Source: Bradyrhizobium sp. AZCC 1610 (GTDB lineage Bacteria; Pseudomonadota; Alphaproteobacteria; Rhizobiales; Xanthobacteraceae). Taken from it: DNA of 64,000 nt. Below are positions 43,425 through 52,104 of the stretch, in pieces. Each line of letters begins with the position of its first letter. Position 1 is the first letter of the stretch. A program made the position numbers and the translations under genes. The notes under the pieces are model-generated. The model was not told the DNA's origin and did not search any database. It was given only the letters and a program-made list of their open reading frames with translations. The DNA is taken from positions 4,373,001 through 4,437,000 of the forward strand of contig NZ_JAZHRR010000001.1 in assembly GCF_036924515.1 (NCBI RefSeq). The letters run 5' to 3'.

Positions 43425-44558
43425 TCACATTCCGATCGATGCGAAGAAGATGGCGAATACGCCGTCCATCACGATCACGAAGAAGATCCCCTTCACCACC
43501 GAGGATGTCGTGTGCTGGCCGAGCGACTCGGCGCTGCCCTGGACGGACAGCCCCTCGACGCAGGCGACGATGCCGATCACCGCGGCCATCACCGGCGCCT
43601 TGATGATGCCGACGATGAAGTGGTCGATCGATATGGCGTCGCGCAGCCGCAGCAGGAAGGCTTCGGGCTCGACACCGCCATAGAGCCACGCTACCAGCCC
43701 ACCGCCGTAAAGCGCCGCCATCGCGCCCAGAAACGCCAGGATCGGCAGCGCCAGCACCAGCGCCAGCATCCGCGGCAGGATCAAAACCTCGATCGGGTCG
43801 AAGCCCATGGTGCGCAGCGCGTCGATCTCCTCGCGCATCTTCATCGAGCCGAGTTCGGCGGTGTAGGCCGAGCCCGAGCGCCCCGCCACCATGATCGCCA
43901 CCAGCAGCACGCCGATCTCGCGCAACACCAGCACGCCCAGCATGTCGACCACAAAGATATCGGCGCCGAACTTGCGGAAGTGGAAAATGCCCTGCTGCGA
44001 GATGATGCAGCCGATCAGGAACGTGATCAGCACCACGATCGGCACCGCGCGCCAGCACACCTGCTCCAAATGATGGATGGTCGAGGTCAGGCGGAAGCCG
44101 CGGGGGCGGATGAGGACATGGCCCGCTGCGGCGAGCACCGCGCCCAGCATGTCGATCAACCCGATCAAGGTGCCGCCGACGCCGGCCACGCTGCGGCCGA
44201 TCTGTTCCAGCATGCCCGTGATCGTCACCCTATCGGTTTCGACGATCAACTCGGCCTTCACCCGGCGCACCTCGTCGACCAGGCTCGAATAATTGGCCGA
44301 GAGCCCGGCGATCTGGGTCTCGACACCGCCCTTGGTCAGGCTTCGCCGCAGCCGTTCGATCAGCCACGCGCCGAACGTGTCGAGCTTCGACACCTGGGAG
44401 ACGTCGATGAAGATGTCGGGCCTTGTGCCGCCGAGCTTCTCGGCCTCAGTGACCATTCGTTCCAGCACCGGCGCAAAGCGGGCCGTCCACGCGCCGGTTG
44501 CGCACAGCGCCAGCCCGTTGCCCCTGGCTATCCGCTCCAACGTCGGGTCGCCGCTCAC
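43425..44558 (-). CDS. mlaE: STAS-MlaE fusion permease
   Basis: 377 residues. Residues about 10-105 form a STAS domain ('DIFIDVSQVSKLDTFGAWLI'), equivalent to E. coli MlaB. The rest (115-377) is the MlaE permease with about five or six helices: 'VPIVVLITFLIGCIISQQG', 'VLREIGVLLVAIMVAGRSG', 'AELGSMKMREEIDALRTMG'. Fusion of MlaB and MlaE is common in alphaproteobacteria. First gene of mlaE-mlaF-mlaD; divergent from the epimerase gene at 44702. Confidence 0.94.
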   Translation of the reverse strand: MSGDPTLERIARGNGLALCATGAWTARFAPVLERMVTEAEKLGGTRPDIFIDVSQVSKLDTFGAWLIERLRRSLTKGGVETQIAGLSANYSSLVDEVRRVKAELIVETDRVTITGMLEQIGRSVAGVGGTLIGLIDMLGAVLAAAGHVLIRPRGFRLTSTIHHLEQVCWRAVPIVVLITFLIGCIISQQGIFHFRKFGADIFVVDMLGVLVLREIGVLLVAIMVAGRSGSAYTAELGSMKMREEIDALRTMGFDPIEVLILPRMLALVLALPILAFLGAMAALYGGGLVAWLYGGVEPEAFLLRLRDAISIDHFIVGIIKAPVMAAVIGIVACVEGLSVQGSAESLGQHTTSSVVKGIFFVIVMDGVFAIFFASIGM

Positions 44559-44701
44559 GATGCCACCTCTTAAGGCCGGTACGCTGCCGATGCAAAACGC
44601 TTGGGTTCCGCACGCCGTATTGCCTTGTCGAATCTGCCCCTAACCAGCCATAGTTGGTAGCGGCGGGCAAGCTTGCGGTTCAGAAAATTGCAGATTTTAA
44701 A

Positions 44702-45697
44702 ATGACTTCCAGCCCATCTCGAAAGCTTGCCGTCAGCATCGAGCGTTGGCCGATTGCAGGCGCTTTCACCATCAGCCGGGGCGCCAAAACCGAGGCCGTC
44801 ACGGTTGTCGCCACCGTCAGCCATGACGGCGAGAGTGGCCGCGGCGAATGCGTACCCTACCCCCGTTACGGCGAGACCCCGGAAGCAACACTTGAAGCCC
44901 TTAACGCGATGCAGGAACTGCTCGCGAAGGGACTGGACCGAACGGCCGTGCAGGCGGCGATGCCCGCAGGCGCCGCCCGGAACGCGCTGGATTGCGCGCT
45001 GTTGGACCTCGAGGCCAAGAACTCTGGCCAACGGGTCTGGACCCTGCTCGGCCGCCCGGCGCCGCGCCCCTGCACCACCGCTTTCACGATCTCGCTGGCG
45101 ACGCCGGAAGCGATGGCGGCAGCTACCGCGAAGGCCGCGCACCGGCCGCTGCTGAAGATCAAGCTCGGCGGCGACGGCGATGACGCGCGGATATCAGCGG
45201 TACGCACGGCGGCCCCGGAATCCGAACTGATCGTGGATGCCAACGAAGCCTGGACGCCGGACAATCTCGAATACAACCTGGCCGCCTGCGCCAACGCCGG
45301 CGTAACGCTGGTCGAGCAGCCGCTGCCGGCCGGGCGGGATGAGGCACTGGCGCACATCAAGCGCCCGATCGCGGTCTGCGCCGACGAAAGCGTGCATGAT
45401 CGCGCCTCTCTCGAAGGCCTTCGCGCGCGCTACGACGCCGTCAACATCAAGCTCGACAAGACCGGCGGGCTGACGGAGGCGCTCGCAATGGCCGATGCCG
45501 CGCAGGCGCTCGGCTTTGAAATCATGATCGGCTGCATGGTCGCGACTTCGCTGGCGATGGCGCCGGCCATGCTGCTCGCACAGCAGGCCAGATTCGTCGA
45601 TCTCGACGGTCCGCTGTTACTGGCGCGCGACCGCGATGGCGGGCTGCGCTACGACGGCAGTCTGGTCTATCCGCCGGAAGCGGCCTTGTGGGGCTGA
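44702..45697 (+). CDS. dgcA: Enolase-superfamily dipeptide epimerase / DgcA-like
   Basis: 331 residues of the muconate-lactonising subgroup. N-terminal capping domain, then the barrel with the base pair Lys-x-Lys in 'PLLKIKLGGDGD', metal ligands in 'IVDANEAW', 'VEQPLP' and 'CADES', and the second-side Lys in 'VNIKLDKTGGLTEAL'. The pattern fits L-Ala-D/L-Glu epimerases and the N-acetyl-D-Glu racemase DgcA, i.e. murein peptide or D-amino-acid recycling. Which substrate applies cannot be read. Its 3-prime end overlaps the convergent MFS gene by 31 bp. Confidence 0.85.
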   Translation: MTSSPSRKLAVSIERWPIAGAFTISRGAKTEAVTVVATVSHDGESGRGECVPYPRYGETPEATLEALNAMQELLAKGLDRTAVQAAMPAGAARNALDCALLDLEAKNSGQRVWTLLGRPAPRPCTTAFTISLATPEAMAAATAKAAHRPLLKIKLGGDGDDARISAVRTAAPESELIVDANEAWTPDNLEYNLAACANAGVTLVEQPLPAGRDEALAHIKRPIAVCADESVHDRASLEGLRARYDAVNIKLDKTGGLTEALAMADAAQALGFEIMIGCMVATSLAMAPAMLLAQQARFVDLDGPLLLARDRDGGLRYDGSLVYPPEAALWG

Positions 45698-46866
45698 TGC
45701 GAGAGCCGGTCCCGCGCCAGCCAGACGACCAGCCCGCCCAGGGCGGCCATGACAGCCATGACGTAATAGATGCCCTGGCCCCAGGTCTCGTAGATCGTGC
45801 CCGACGCGATCGACGCAAGGCCGGCGACGATGCCGCCGCAGGCGGTCAGATAACCTTGCGCGCGGGCCATCACGTGGCCGGGCACGTGATGCAGCATCAA
45901 CCCCATGATTCCGACCTGCGTCAGCCCGAAGCTCAGCGCATGCGCGAGCTGGACGATCGCGAGTATAGCCAGCGGCGGATCCTGCGCCGTTATCGCCCAG
46001 CGCGCGGCTGCGCTCAGTGCCGCGATCACCACCAGCATCGACGGCTGCAGGGTGAATCGCGGTGACAGTGCGAACAGCACGATCTCGGCAATCACGCCCA
46101 GGACCCACAGAACTGCGATCGTCAGTCCGTCGTATCCCGCTTGTTGCCAGGCAATCGACGCGAAAATGTAATAGGCGGCATGGCTGCCCTGGATCAGCGC
46201 CGACGCCACGATGATTGCGAGAAAGCCGCCGTCGCGCAGCAAGGCGCCCGCGCGGCCGGTGCCCGGGCGGGCCGTCCTGGTGTCGTCCAGCGGCTGCAGC
46301 GCGAGGCTGGCCAGCGCCCCGATCGCAGCCGAGCCGGCGATGATCCAGATCAGATTTCGGGCAGCGATGAGGTCGAGCAGCACCCCGCAGACCAGCGCGC
46401 CGAGGACGAAGGCGGCCGAGCCCCACAGCCGCAACGGTCCATAGTTGAGGCCATAGCGCTTCACGCCCCGCAGCGCGTAGGCATCCGTCAGCGGCACCAT
46501 GGGCGTCCACAGGCAGCAGGTCAGCGCGTAGATCAGGAACACCAGCACCGGCAGATGCTGGGTGCCCAGGATGAAAAAGCCCAGGGCGGTGGCAAAGGCG
46601 GTCACAATGATGCCGCCGCGCAAGGCCTGGCGCCGTTCCGCAAAGCCCGTCACCAGCGGCAGCACCGAAAACCGGGTCACCGGGGGCACGGCCGTGATCA
46701 GCCCTATCCAGAACGCATCGATCCCGACCGCCTTCAACCATACCGTGAAAAACGGCAGATGGGCGCCGGTCATGCCGAACAGCGTGCCGTAAAACAGCGC
46801 CACCCGCGTCGCGAATCGTTTCGATGCGGCTTGAGAAGCGATGGGGATTTGTGATTCGCTCTGCAT
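45667..46866 (-). CDS. MFS transporter, HcaT/phenylpropionate-permease-like
   Basis: 399 residues, twelve membrane helices. It belongs to the MFS_1-like group with E. coli HcaT: 'VALFYGTLFGMTGAHLPFF' at helix 1, 'YGPLRLWGSAAFVLGAL' at helix 5, and 'ALSFGLTQVGIMGLM' in the C-terminal half. The substrate is unknown; aromatic acids and nucleosides are known for relatives. The ATG at 46866 gives the usual N-terminus; the frame extends to 46944, but that start would leave no room for the divergent promoter. It overlaps the epimerase gene end to end, which hints at shared evolution rather than co-transcription. Confidence 0.85.
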   Translation of the reverse strand: MQSESQIPIASQAASKRFATRVALFYGTLFGMTGAHLPFFTVWLKAVGIDAFWIGLITAVPPVTRFSVLPLVTGFAERRQALRGGIIVTAFATALGFFILGTQHLPVLVFLIYALTCCLWTPMVPLTDAYALRGVKRYGLNYGPLRLWGSAAFVLGALVCGVLLDLIAARNLIWIIAGSAAIGALASLALQPLDDTRTARPGTGRAGALLRDGGFLAIIVASALIQGSHAAYYIFASIAWQQAGYDGLTIAVLWVLGVIAEIVLFALSPRFTLQPSMLVVIAALSAAARWAITAQDPPLAILAIVQLAHALSFGLTQVGIMGLMLHHVPGHVMARAQGYLTACGGIVAGLASIASGTIYETWGQGIYYVMAVMAALGGLVVWLARDRLSHQPHKAASGG

Positions 46867-46942
46867 CAATTCAATTGCGATTCGGGCAATATCGTGTTGT
46901 TTCGTTATCGCAATGCGCGCTGATTTGCGCGAAGAGTTTGAC

Positions 46943-48178
46943 ATGGCCGACGAAGCATTCGCCCTTTCGCCGATCTCAGCACGCGCCGCGCTGCCGGGCG
47001 AGGAAGACTATGCGGCGATCGCCGAAGCCTTCATGGAGACTTCGCGGGGCCGCTGGTTCCTGACCGAATACGCCAAGCGCAATCGCAATGCCGACACCCG
47101 CATGGTGCTGGATGCGGTGGCGCGGATCGAGCAAAGCCTCATCGCCCAGCGGGAAGAGACCCTTGAGCGGGAGGCAAGCCTCCACCGGGAGGAAGGCCTT
47201 TCGGCGCAGCAGGCCGCGGAGGCCGTTGCCGCGGCGGCCGCGGCGCAGGAGCGCCTGACCGAGGCGCTCGCCGCCATCCGCAGTTCGGTCGAGGCTGCCG
47301 AGGAATCGGCGGTGGAAGCGCTCGACAGCCTCGCGCTGGAGCAGCGGCTGGCGCCGGTCCGCAAGGGTGCGCGGGTGCTGCGGGAAATCGCCTGGCGGTT
47401 GCGGGAAATCGGCAATGACGGGCGGATTTGCGACCTGATCGATTCGCAGGTCACCGTCATCGAAAGAAGCACCGACCAGTTCTCCTCCGAAGAGGCGAGA
47501 GCGGCGCTACGTGCGGCCTTTGCCGACCTGCAGGGCCGGCTTGTGGAATTCGGCGACGACGACCGCTCGTTAGCGCCGGCTGCCGAGACCGAAGCGGCTG
47601 CGCCCTTCCCGGCCGCGCCGGGAATGCCCTCGGCGGAGACAGCCGAAGCAGCTTTGGCACAGCAAGCTGCCGAGACACCGTCCGCTTCGCTGGCCACGCC
47701 CGCCGAGGCCGCGCTTGCGGCCGCGGAAGCCGTGCTGACGCAAACGGAGCCGCCGTCGGCCGCCGAGGTCCAGCAAGCCGCTGTCCAGGAAACTGCTCTC
47801 CAGAACGCCAACGCCCAGGACGACGACGCCCAGGACGAGGCGGTTCTCGACATGATCGCGATGGAGATGGGCGCGCCGGATCCGATCAACGACGACGAGA
47901 TCGCCGAAGCGGTAGCCGAGCAAGTCCGTCTAGCGGAGCCTGCACCGATTGCCCCCGAGATCGTTGCAAAAGCGCCCGAGCCAGTCGCCGCGCCGGCGCC
48001 GCCGCCGGTTCAACAGGTGGTTCAACCGCCACCGCCGCCGGCGCCCGCGGTGGAAATGTCGCTCGGCTCGAGCCTCATCGCGAGCGGCATGCTGCGAAAG
48101 CCGGTCACGGCGGCCAACGACCCGCTGGCGCCGATCCGGCGCATGAGCCAGGCCGAGAAGATCGCGTTCTTTTCGTAA
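46943..48178 (+). CDS. Ala/Pro-rich coiled-coil protein with conserved ends
   Basis: 411 residues, not named. The N-terminal 60 residues contain 'DYAAIAEAFMETSRGRWFL' and 'EYAKRNRNADTRMVLDAVAR', a motif I recall from alphaproteobacterial proteins. A Glu/Ala-rich coiled coil (70-210) and a long Ala/Glu/Pro-rich disordered part (210-380) follow. The last 30 residues, 'LRKPVTAANDPLAPIRRMSQ' plus 'AEKIAFFS', look like a conserved docking tail. Cytoplasmic. The design (two conserved ends joined by a flexible linker) suggests an adaptor or scaffold, which is inference. Confidence 0.75.
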   Translation: MADEAFALSPISARAALPGEEDYAAIAEAFMETSRGRWFLTEYAKRNRNADTRMVLDAVARIEQSLIAQREETLEREASLHREEGLSAQQAAEAVAAAAAAQERLTEALAAIRSSVEAAEESAVEALDSLALEQRLAPVRKGARVLREIAWRLREIGNDGRICDLIDSQVTVIERSTDQFSSEEARAALRAAFADLQGRLVEFGDDDRSLAPAAETEAAAPFPAAPGMPSAETAEAALAQQAAETPSASLATPAEAALAAAEAVLTQTEPPSAAEVQQAAVQETALQNANAQDDDAQDEAVLDMIAMEMGAPDPINDDEIAEAVAEQVRLAEPAPIAPEIVAKAPEPVAAPAPPPVQQVVQPPPPPAPAVEMSLGSSLIASGMLRKPVTAANDPLAPIRRMSQAEKIAFFS

Positions 48179-48317
48179 AAGGCCTCCGTCGCTGCTGGAA
48201 GCTCTCCCGGCTTCCATAACGCGCCTGCGGCATTTGTTGCATCTGCGAATAGTTCGCTTTCCGGTTGCTTCACGCTTCCGCCGACGTCAAGCTGGCGCGA
48301 TTGTCTTCCCAGCGGAG

Positions 48318-49262
48318 ATGGCCGTGAAAACCAGGATCATCGTCAATCCGATGGCGAACAAGGGCCGTTGCGGCAGGCGCTGGCCGCAGATTCGCGCCGA
48401 ACTCGAAAAGCATCTCGGCCCGATCGATGACGACGACATTGCGCTGACCCGCGCGCGCAATCACGCGACGAAGCTGGCGCAGGAAGCCGTCGATGCCGGT
48501 TACCAGCGCCTGATCTCCGTCGGCGGCGACGGAACCTTCAGCGAGATGATGAATGGCGTGATCTCGGACGATCGGCCGATCGCGCCCGACCTCGTGCTGG
48601 CGCAACTGCCGGGCGGCACGTCGAACGAGCTCTCCCGCTCCTTCGGCCAGCTCGCGCTCGGCGAGGCCAGCAAGGCCATTGCCATGGGCCACACGCGCGA
48701 CATCGACGTATTCCGCGCCGACGCCAGGGGCTATGCGGGCGACCAGGTGACGCGTTACGGCTTCGTGCTCGCCATCGTCGGTGCCGCCGCCACGATTTCC
48801 TGGCGCGCGCAGCGCGTGCCGCTCCTGAAGCGGCTCGGCCCGATCAGCTACGTCCTGATGACGGCGTTCACGTCGCTGACCTACAGCCCACGTGACTACC
48901 GCATCAGGATCGACGATGAGGCCGAACAGAACCTGCCGATGTGGTCGCTGATGCTGTGCAGTTTCGATGGCGCGGGCGAAGGCCTGATGCTCGCGCCGGG
49001 CGCCGACCCCGGCGACCGCAAGCTCGACCTGATCATCGTCGGCGAGATGGGTCGCTGGGAAAGCCTGACCAAGATCGTTCCCAATCTCGGCGACGGCAGT
49101 TATCTCGCGCATCCAAAAGTCTCACGCCGCCACGCCACGCGGATCACCATCGACAGCGATCGCATGGTCCGCGCCGATGTCGACGGCGAAAGCATCGGAC
49201 AATTGCCGATGTCAGTCACGGTGCTGCCGTTCCATCTCAAGGTGGCGGCCAATCGGCCATAG
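48318..49262 (+). CDS. Diacylglycerol-kinase-family lipid kinase
   Basis: 314 residues with the DAGK catalytic domain: 'RIIVNPMANKGRCGRRW' near the start, the nucleotide loop 'VGGDGTFSEMMNGV' at about 75-88, and 'AQLPGGTSNELSRSFG'. A C-terminal beta-sandwich follows with 'GDRKLDLIIVGEMGR'. Such soluble YegS/DagK-like enzymes phosphorylate diacylglycerol or related lipids on the inner membrane surface. ATG 48318 is preceded by GCGGAG. It is not in an obvious operon. Confidence 0.88.
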   Translation: MAVKTRIIVNPMANKGRCGRRWPQIRAELEKHLGPIDDDDIALTRARNHATKLAQEAVDAGYQRLISVGGDGTFSEMMNGVISDDRPIAPDLVLAQLPGGTSNELSRSFGQLALGEASKAIAMGHTRDIDVFRADARGYAGDQVTRYGFVLAIVGAAATISWRAQRVPLLKRLGPISYVLMTAFTSLTYSPRDYRIRIDDEAEQNLPMWSLMLCSFDGAGEGLMLAPGADPGDRKLDLIIVGEMGRWESLTKIVPNLGDGSYLAHPKVSRRHATRITIDSDRMVRADVDGESIGQLPMSVTVLPFHLKVAANRP

Positions 49263-49392
49263 CGCATATTCCGGCACCAATGGCCGCGTTTTGGCAAAGT
49301 TGGCACCAGATCGCCCGACGTCCTCAAACAGAAAGAAAGAGCGAGATAACGATTCGACGAAAAGCCATCTCGCTCCAGTGGGCAGGGAGGAG

Positions 49393-49956
49393 CTACGCGC
49401 TTCGGGTGGTAGGCTGCCACGCGTAAGCCAACCACCCGATTCCATGGGATATCAGATCGATGCCGAGCAGGAATCCGAGGACCCACAAGCCGGTCATCGG
49501 AAATCCAGTCAGAATGACGAGGCCGGCCACTACGCCGAACACGCCGGACAGCAGCATGATCCAGCCCGCCTCTCGCCAGTGGCTGATGCCGAGCAGGATG
49601 CGAACAAAACCCGAAATCAGCAGTACCAGGCCGAGGACGTAGGTGAGAATCAGGGCGCTGGCGACCGGCTGGCCCACCAGTACGATGCCGAATGCGATGT
49701 ACAGGATGCCGAGAAGCACCTGCCAGACGAAGCCTCCCCACCCCTTGGTCCAGAACGCGTGGACGATCTCGAAGGCACCGGCGATGATGGAGACCCAGCC
49801 GATGAAGATGGTGCTGATAAGGGTGACGAGCGCGATGTCGCCAAGCACCAGAAATCCCGCCACGACCATCACGAGCCCAAGCAGAACGCAGACCCAGAAC
49901 GGCGGCGCAGTCAAACTGGTGGCGCCGACCGGCGAGCTGTTGTCATAGGTCGTCAT
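49393..49956 (-). CDS. HdeD-family membrane protein
   Basis: 187 residues with six membrane helices in three similar pairs, each with a 'F.I...HAF'/'I.LGISHW'-type element. The HdeD family signature is clear in 'GWVSIIAGAFEIVHAFW', 'GFVWQVLLGILYIAFGIVL' and 'GIDLISHGIGWLAYAW'. In E. coli HdeD contributes to acid resistance at high cell density; the mechanism is unknown. Upstream on the same strand lie the Trp/Arg-rich Tat substrate, an MFS transporter and glutaminase. Confidence 0.88.
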   Translation of the reverse strand: MTTYDNSSPVGATSLTAPPFWVCVLLGLVMVVAGFLVLGDIALVTLISTIFIGWVSIIAGAFEIVHAFWTKGWGGFVWQVLLGILYIAFGIVLVGQPVASALILTYVLGLVLLISGFVRILLGISHWREAGWIMLLSGVFGVVAGLVILTGFPMTGLWVLGFLLGIDLISHGIGWLAYAWQPTTRSA

Positions 49957-49997
49957 ATCATTCTCCTCGCTTCAGGTATCACCGACCTCGAGTTCCG

Positions 49998-50333
49998 TTA
50001 CCTCCATCGCCAACCGCACCGGCGACGGCCGCGATGCCACCAGCAGACCCAACGGCGACGTCGACGGCGATGCCAGTGATGAGGGGGGCGCGCCGGCCGC
50101 GTGGGCGGCCGTCCAGGCGGTCGTCCCGGTGGCCGTCCGGCCGGTGATCCGGGCGGCCGCGTGCCAGGGCCTTGAGCCTCGAGCTTGAAATCTCCGGCGT
50201 TCTTTCCAGGATCCTTCTGTATCGCGAGCGGCGCCGCCTCGGCCATGCCTGATGGCAGGCTTGTGGCCAGGCCGATGGTCACGGCACCGCACACCAGAGT
50301 CCGCAGCGCAGTGCGACGGTCGATTGCATCCAT
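49998..50333 (-). CDS. Tat-exported Pro/Arg/Trp-rich small protein
   Basis: 111 residues. Residues 1-34 are a twin-arginine leader ('MDAIDRRTALRTLVCGAVTI', cleavage near 'GMAEA'). A 25-residue linker and a Pro/Gly/Arg-rich segment follow ('RPPGSPAGRPPGRPPGRPP'). The end is strongly cationic and Trp-rich: 'RRWVCWWHRGRRRCGWRWR' with two cysteines eight residues apart. Similar Bradyrhizobium proteins are sometimes annotated protamine-like, from memory. The tail resembles membrane- or nucleic-acid-binding cationic peptides and could form one disulfide. Function unknown. It lies 42 bp upstream of hdeD. Confidence 0.7.
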   Translation of the reverse strand: MDAIDRRTALRTLVCGAVTIGLATSLPSGMAEAAPLAIQKDPGKNAGDFKLEAQGPGTRPPGSPAGRPPGRPPGRPPTRPARPPHHWHRRRRRRWVCWWHRGRRRCGWRWR

Positions 50334-50380
50334 TGTGTTCTCCTTCTTGGGACGCCCCTTTCCTCGCATGCTCGTGCTGA

Positions 50381-52030
50381 TCAGCCGGACCTCAATCGGT
50401 TGCCGGGCGCATCACTTGGGATCTCGTCGGGCAGATAGTTCGGAAGCCGGCCCGCCGGGATGATCGCCAACAGCGCAAGGCCCGCCATGATCAAGAGCCC
50501 GATCTTCAGGGCACGCAGCCGCGCTTCCGTATTCACGCGCACGGCTTCCTCGACCTGCTGCGGGGTTGCGGTCGTGCCTTCCATCACGCTGCGCAGCCGG
50601 TCGTTGCTGACGAAGGTGATGTTGTCGAGATCGACCTGGCTCTGGACTTCCTTCGGAAGCACGGGGTTTGCCGCGATGCTGGTCAGCGCGATCGTGCTCA
50701 ACAGGCCGACGAGAAGCGCACCCGCCAGCGCCGTTCCGACCGCCGCGGCGAGATTTTGCGTGGTACCCCGCAGCGAGCCGACGTCACCCGCCAGTTCCTT
50801 GGGCGAGGCGGTGACCAGCACGTTGAACAAGAGCGTCACCAACGAACCCTGGCCGATGCCGAACAGGACCAGACCTAACAGCACCGGAACCTCGCTCCAG
50901 TCGTTGCGCACGACAACGGCGAGCCACACGAGGCCTATGGTGCACAGCATGAAGCCGTAGCGCCCGATCTGCCGCGGCGTCAGCCGGTCATAGACGTTGA
51001 CGATCAGCATCGCCGTGAAGAACACCGTCAAATTGAACGGCATCATCGCAATGGCGGTCGCCAGCGGCGACCGGCCCTGGACGATCTGGATATACAGCGG
51101 CACCGAGAAATTCAGCGCCGCCTCCAACGCGACCACGGCAAACAACGCGTAAACGGCGCAACGCTCTTCCGGCGAGTCGATCACCTCGAGCGCCAGTAGC
51201 GGTGTCTTCCCCGTCGCCTGCCGCCGGTGCGTCCACATCAGGAACGCCTGCCCGAGCACGACGCCGAGAACGATCATGACCGGCGCCGGCGAAAGGCCAA
51301 GCAGATCGAACGGTGCATTGGCGTTCGCCAGCGCAAGCCCCCAGCCGTTCAGGTTATTGAAACCGAAACTGATGAGAATGATCGCCGATGCCGCCAGAAC
51401 GACGCCAAAGATGTCGATCTGCACATCCGGGCGGCCGTAGTCGCGTTTGAGACGGAAGCTCAACAAGAAGACAATGGCGGAAACGGCGATCAGAATTCCG
51501 AACGCCGGGCGCCAGCCGATATAGGTGCCGAGCACGCCGCCAATGATGAACGCCAGCACGCCGGCCGCCGCCCGCGCCGAGCCCAGCGCGCCCACCGCCG
51601 TCGCCTGCTGCCGCCCCGTGTAATTCTCGGCGATCAGCGCCACCAGCGACGGCACGATCACGGCGCCCGCCGCGCCGCAAAGCGCCTGTGCCGTGATCAT
51701 CAAGGTCGCCGTGGGGCTGAAGGTCATCAATATCTGCGACGCGCAGAACAGGACCACGGCGAAGCGGAACACCTGCAGCGCGCCGAACCGTTGCGCGAGC
51801 TTGGCGCCCAACATAACAAAGCCGGCCACCAGCATCGAATAGGCCACGATGCCGGTCGCAACCGTCGTCGGCGGCACCGCAAAACTCTTCACCATCCCGC
51901 CGAGTGCGACCGGGAGCGAGGCGACATTGAAGGACATGATCATCTGGCCGAGCGCGATCGCGATCATCGGCACCCACGACTCCCGCGCTTGCTCCCGGAT
52001 TGCTCCGATCGGTATCGAGTGCGTCGCCAT
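50381..52030 (-). CDS. MFS exporter, 14-helix DHA2 type
   Basis: 549 residues, about fourteen helices. Motif A is degenerate ('GAKLAQRFGALQVFRFA'); the DHA2 features 'LCGAAGAVIVPSLVALIAEN' and 'GSARAAAGVLAFIIGGVLG' are present. Near the C-terminus a soluble insertion (about 455-510, 'PKEVQSQVDLDNITFVSNDR') projects between the last two helices. It exports drugs or metabolites by proton antiport; the substrate is unknown. It lies 74 bp downstream of glutaminase on the same strand, possibly co-transcribed. ATG 52030 follows GGAGG. Confidence 0.88.
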   Translation of the reverse strand: MATHSIPIGAIREQARESWVPMIAIALGQMIMSFNVASLPVALGGMVKSFAVPPTTVATGIVAYSMLVAGFVMLGAKLAQRFGALQVFRFAVVLFCASQILMTFSPTATLMITAQALCGAAGAVIVPSLVALIAENYTGRQQATAVGALGSARAAAGVLAFIIGGVLGTYIGWRPAFGILIAVSAIVFLLSFRLKRDYGRPDVQIDIFGVVLAASAIILISFGFNNLNGWGLALANANAPFDLLGLSPAPVMIVLGVVLGQAFLMWTHRRQATGKTPLLALEVIDSPEERCAVYALFAVVALEAALNFSVPLYIQIVQGRSPLATAIAMMPFNLTVFFTAMLIVNVYDRLTPRQIGRYGFMLCTIGLVWLAVVVRNDWSEVPVLLGLVLFGIGQGSLVTLLFNVLVTASPKELAGDVGSLRGTTQNLAAAVGTALAGALLVGLLSTIALTSIAANPVLPKEVQSQVDLDNITFVSNDRLRSVMEGTTATPQQVEEAVRVNTEARLRALKIGLLIMAGLALLAIIPAGRLPNYLPDEIPSDAPGNRLRSG

Positions 52031-52104
52031 GGCGTCCTCCCGAGTTGCCCGGTTTTTGGATCGACCGAGCCATCGACTCGACCAAGCCGCTCTTTGCATC
52101 TGCG

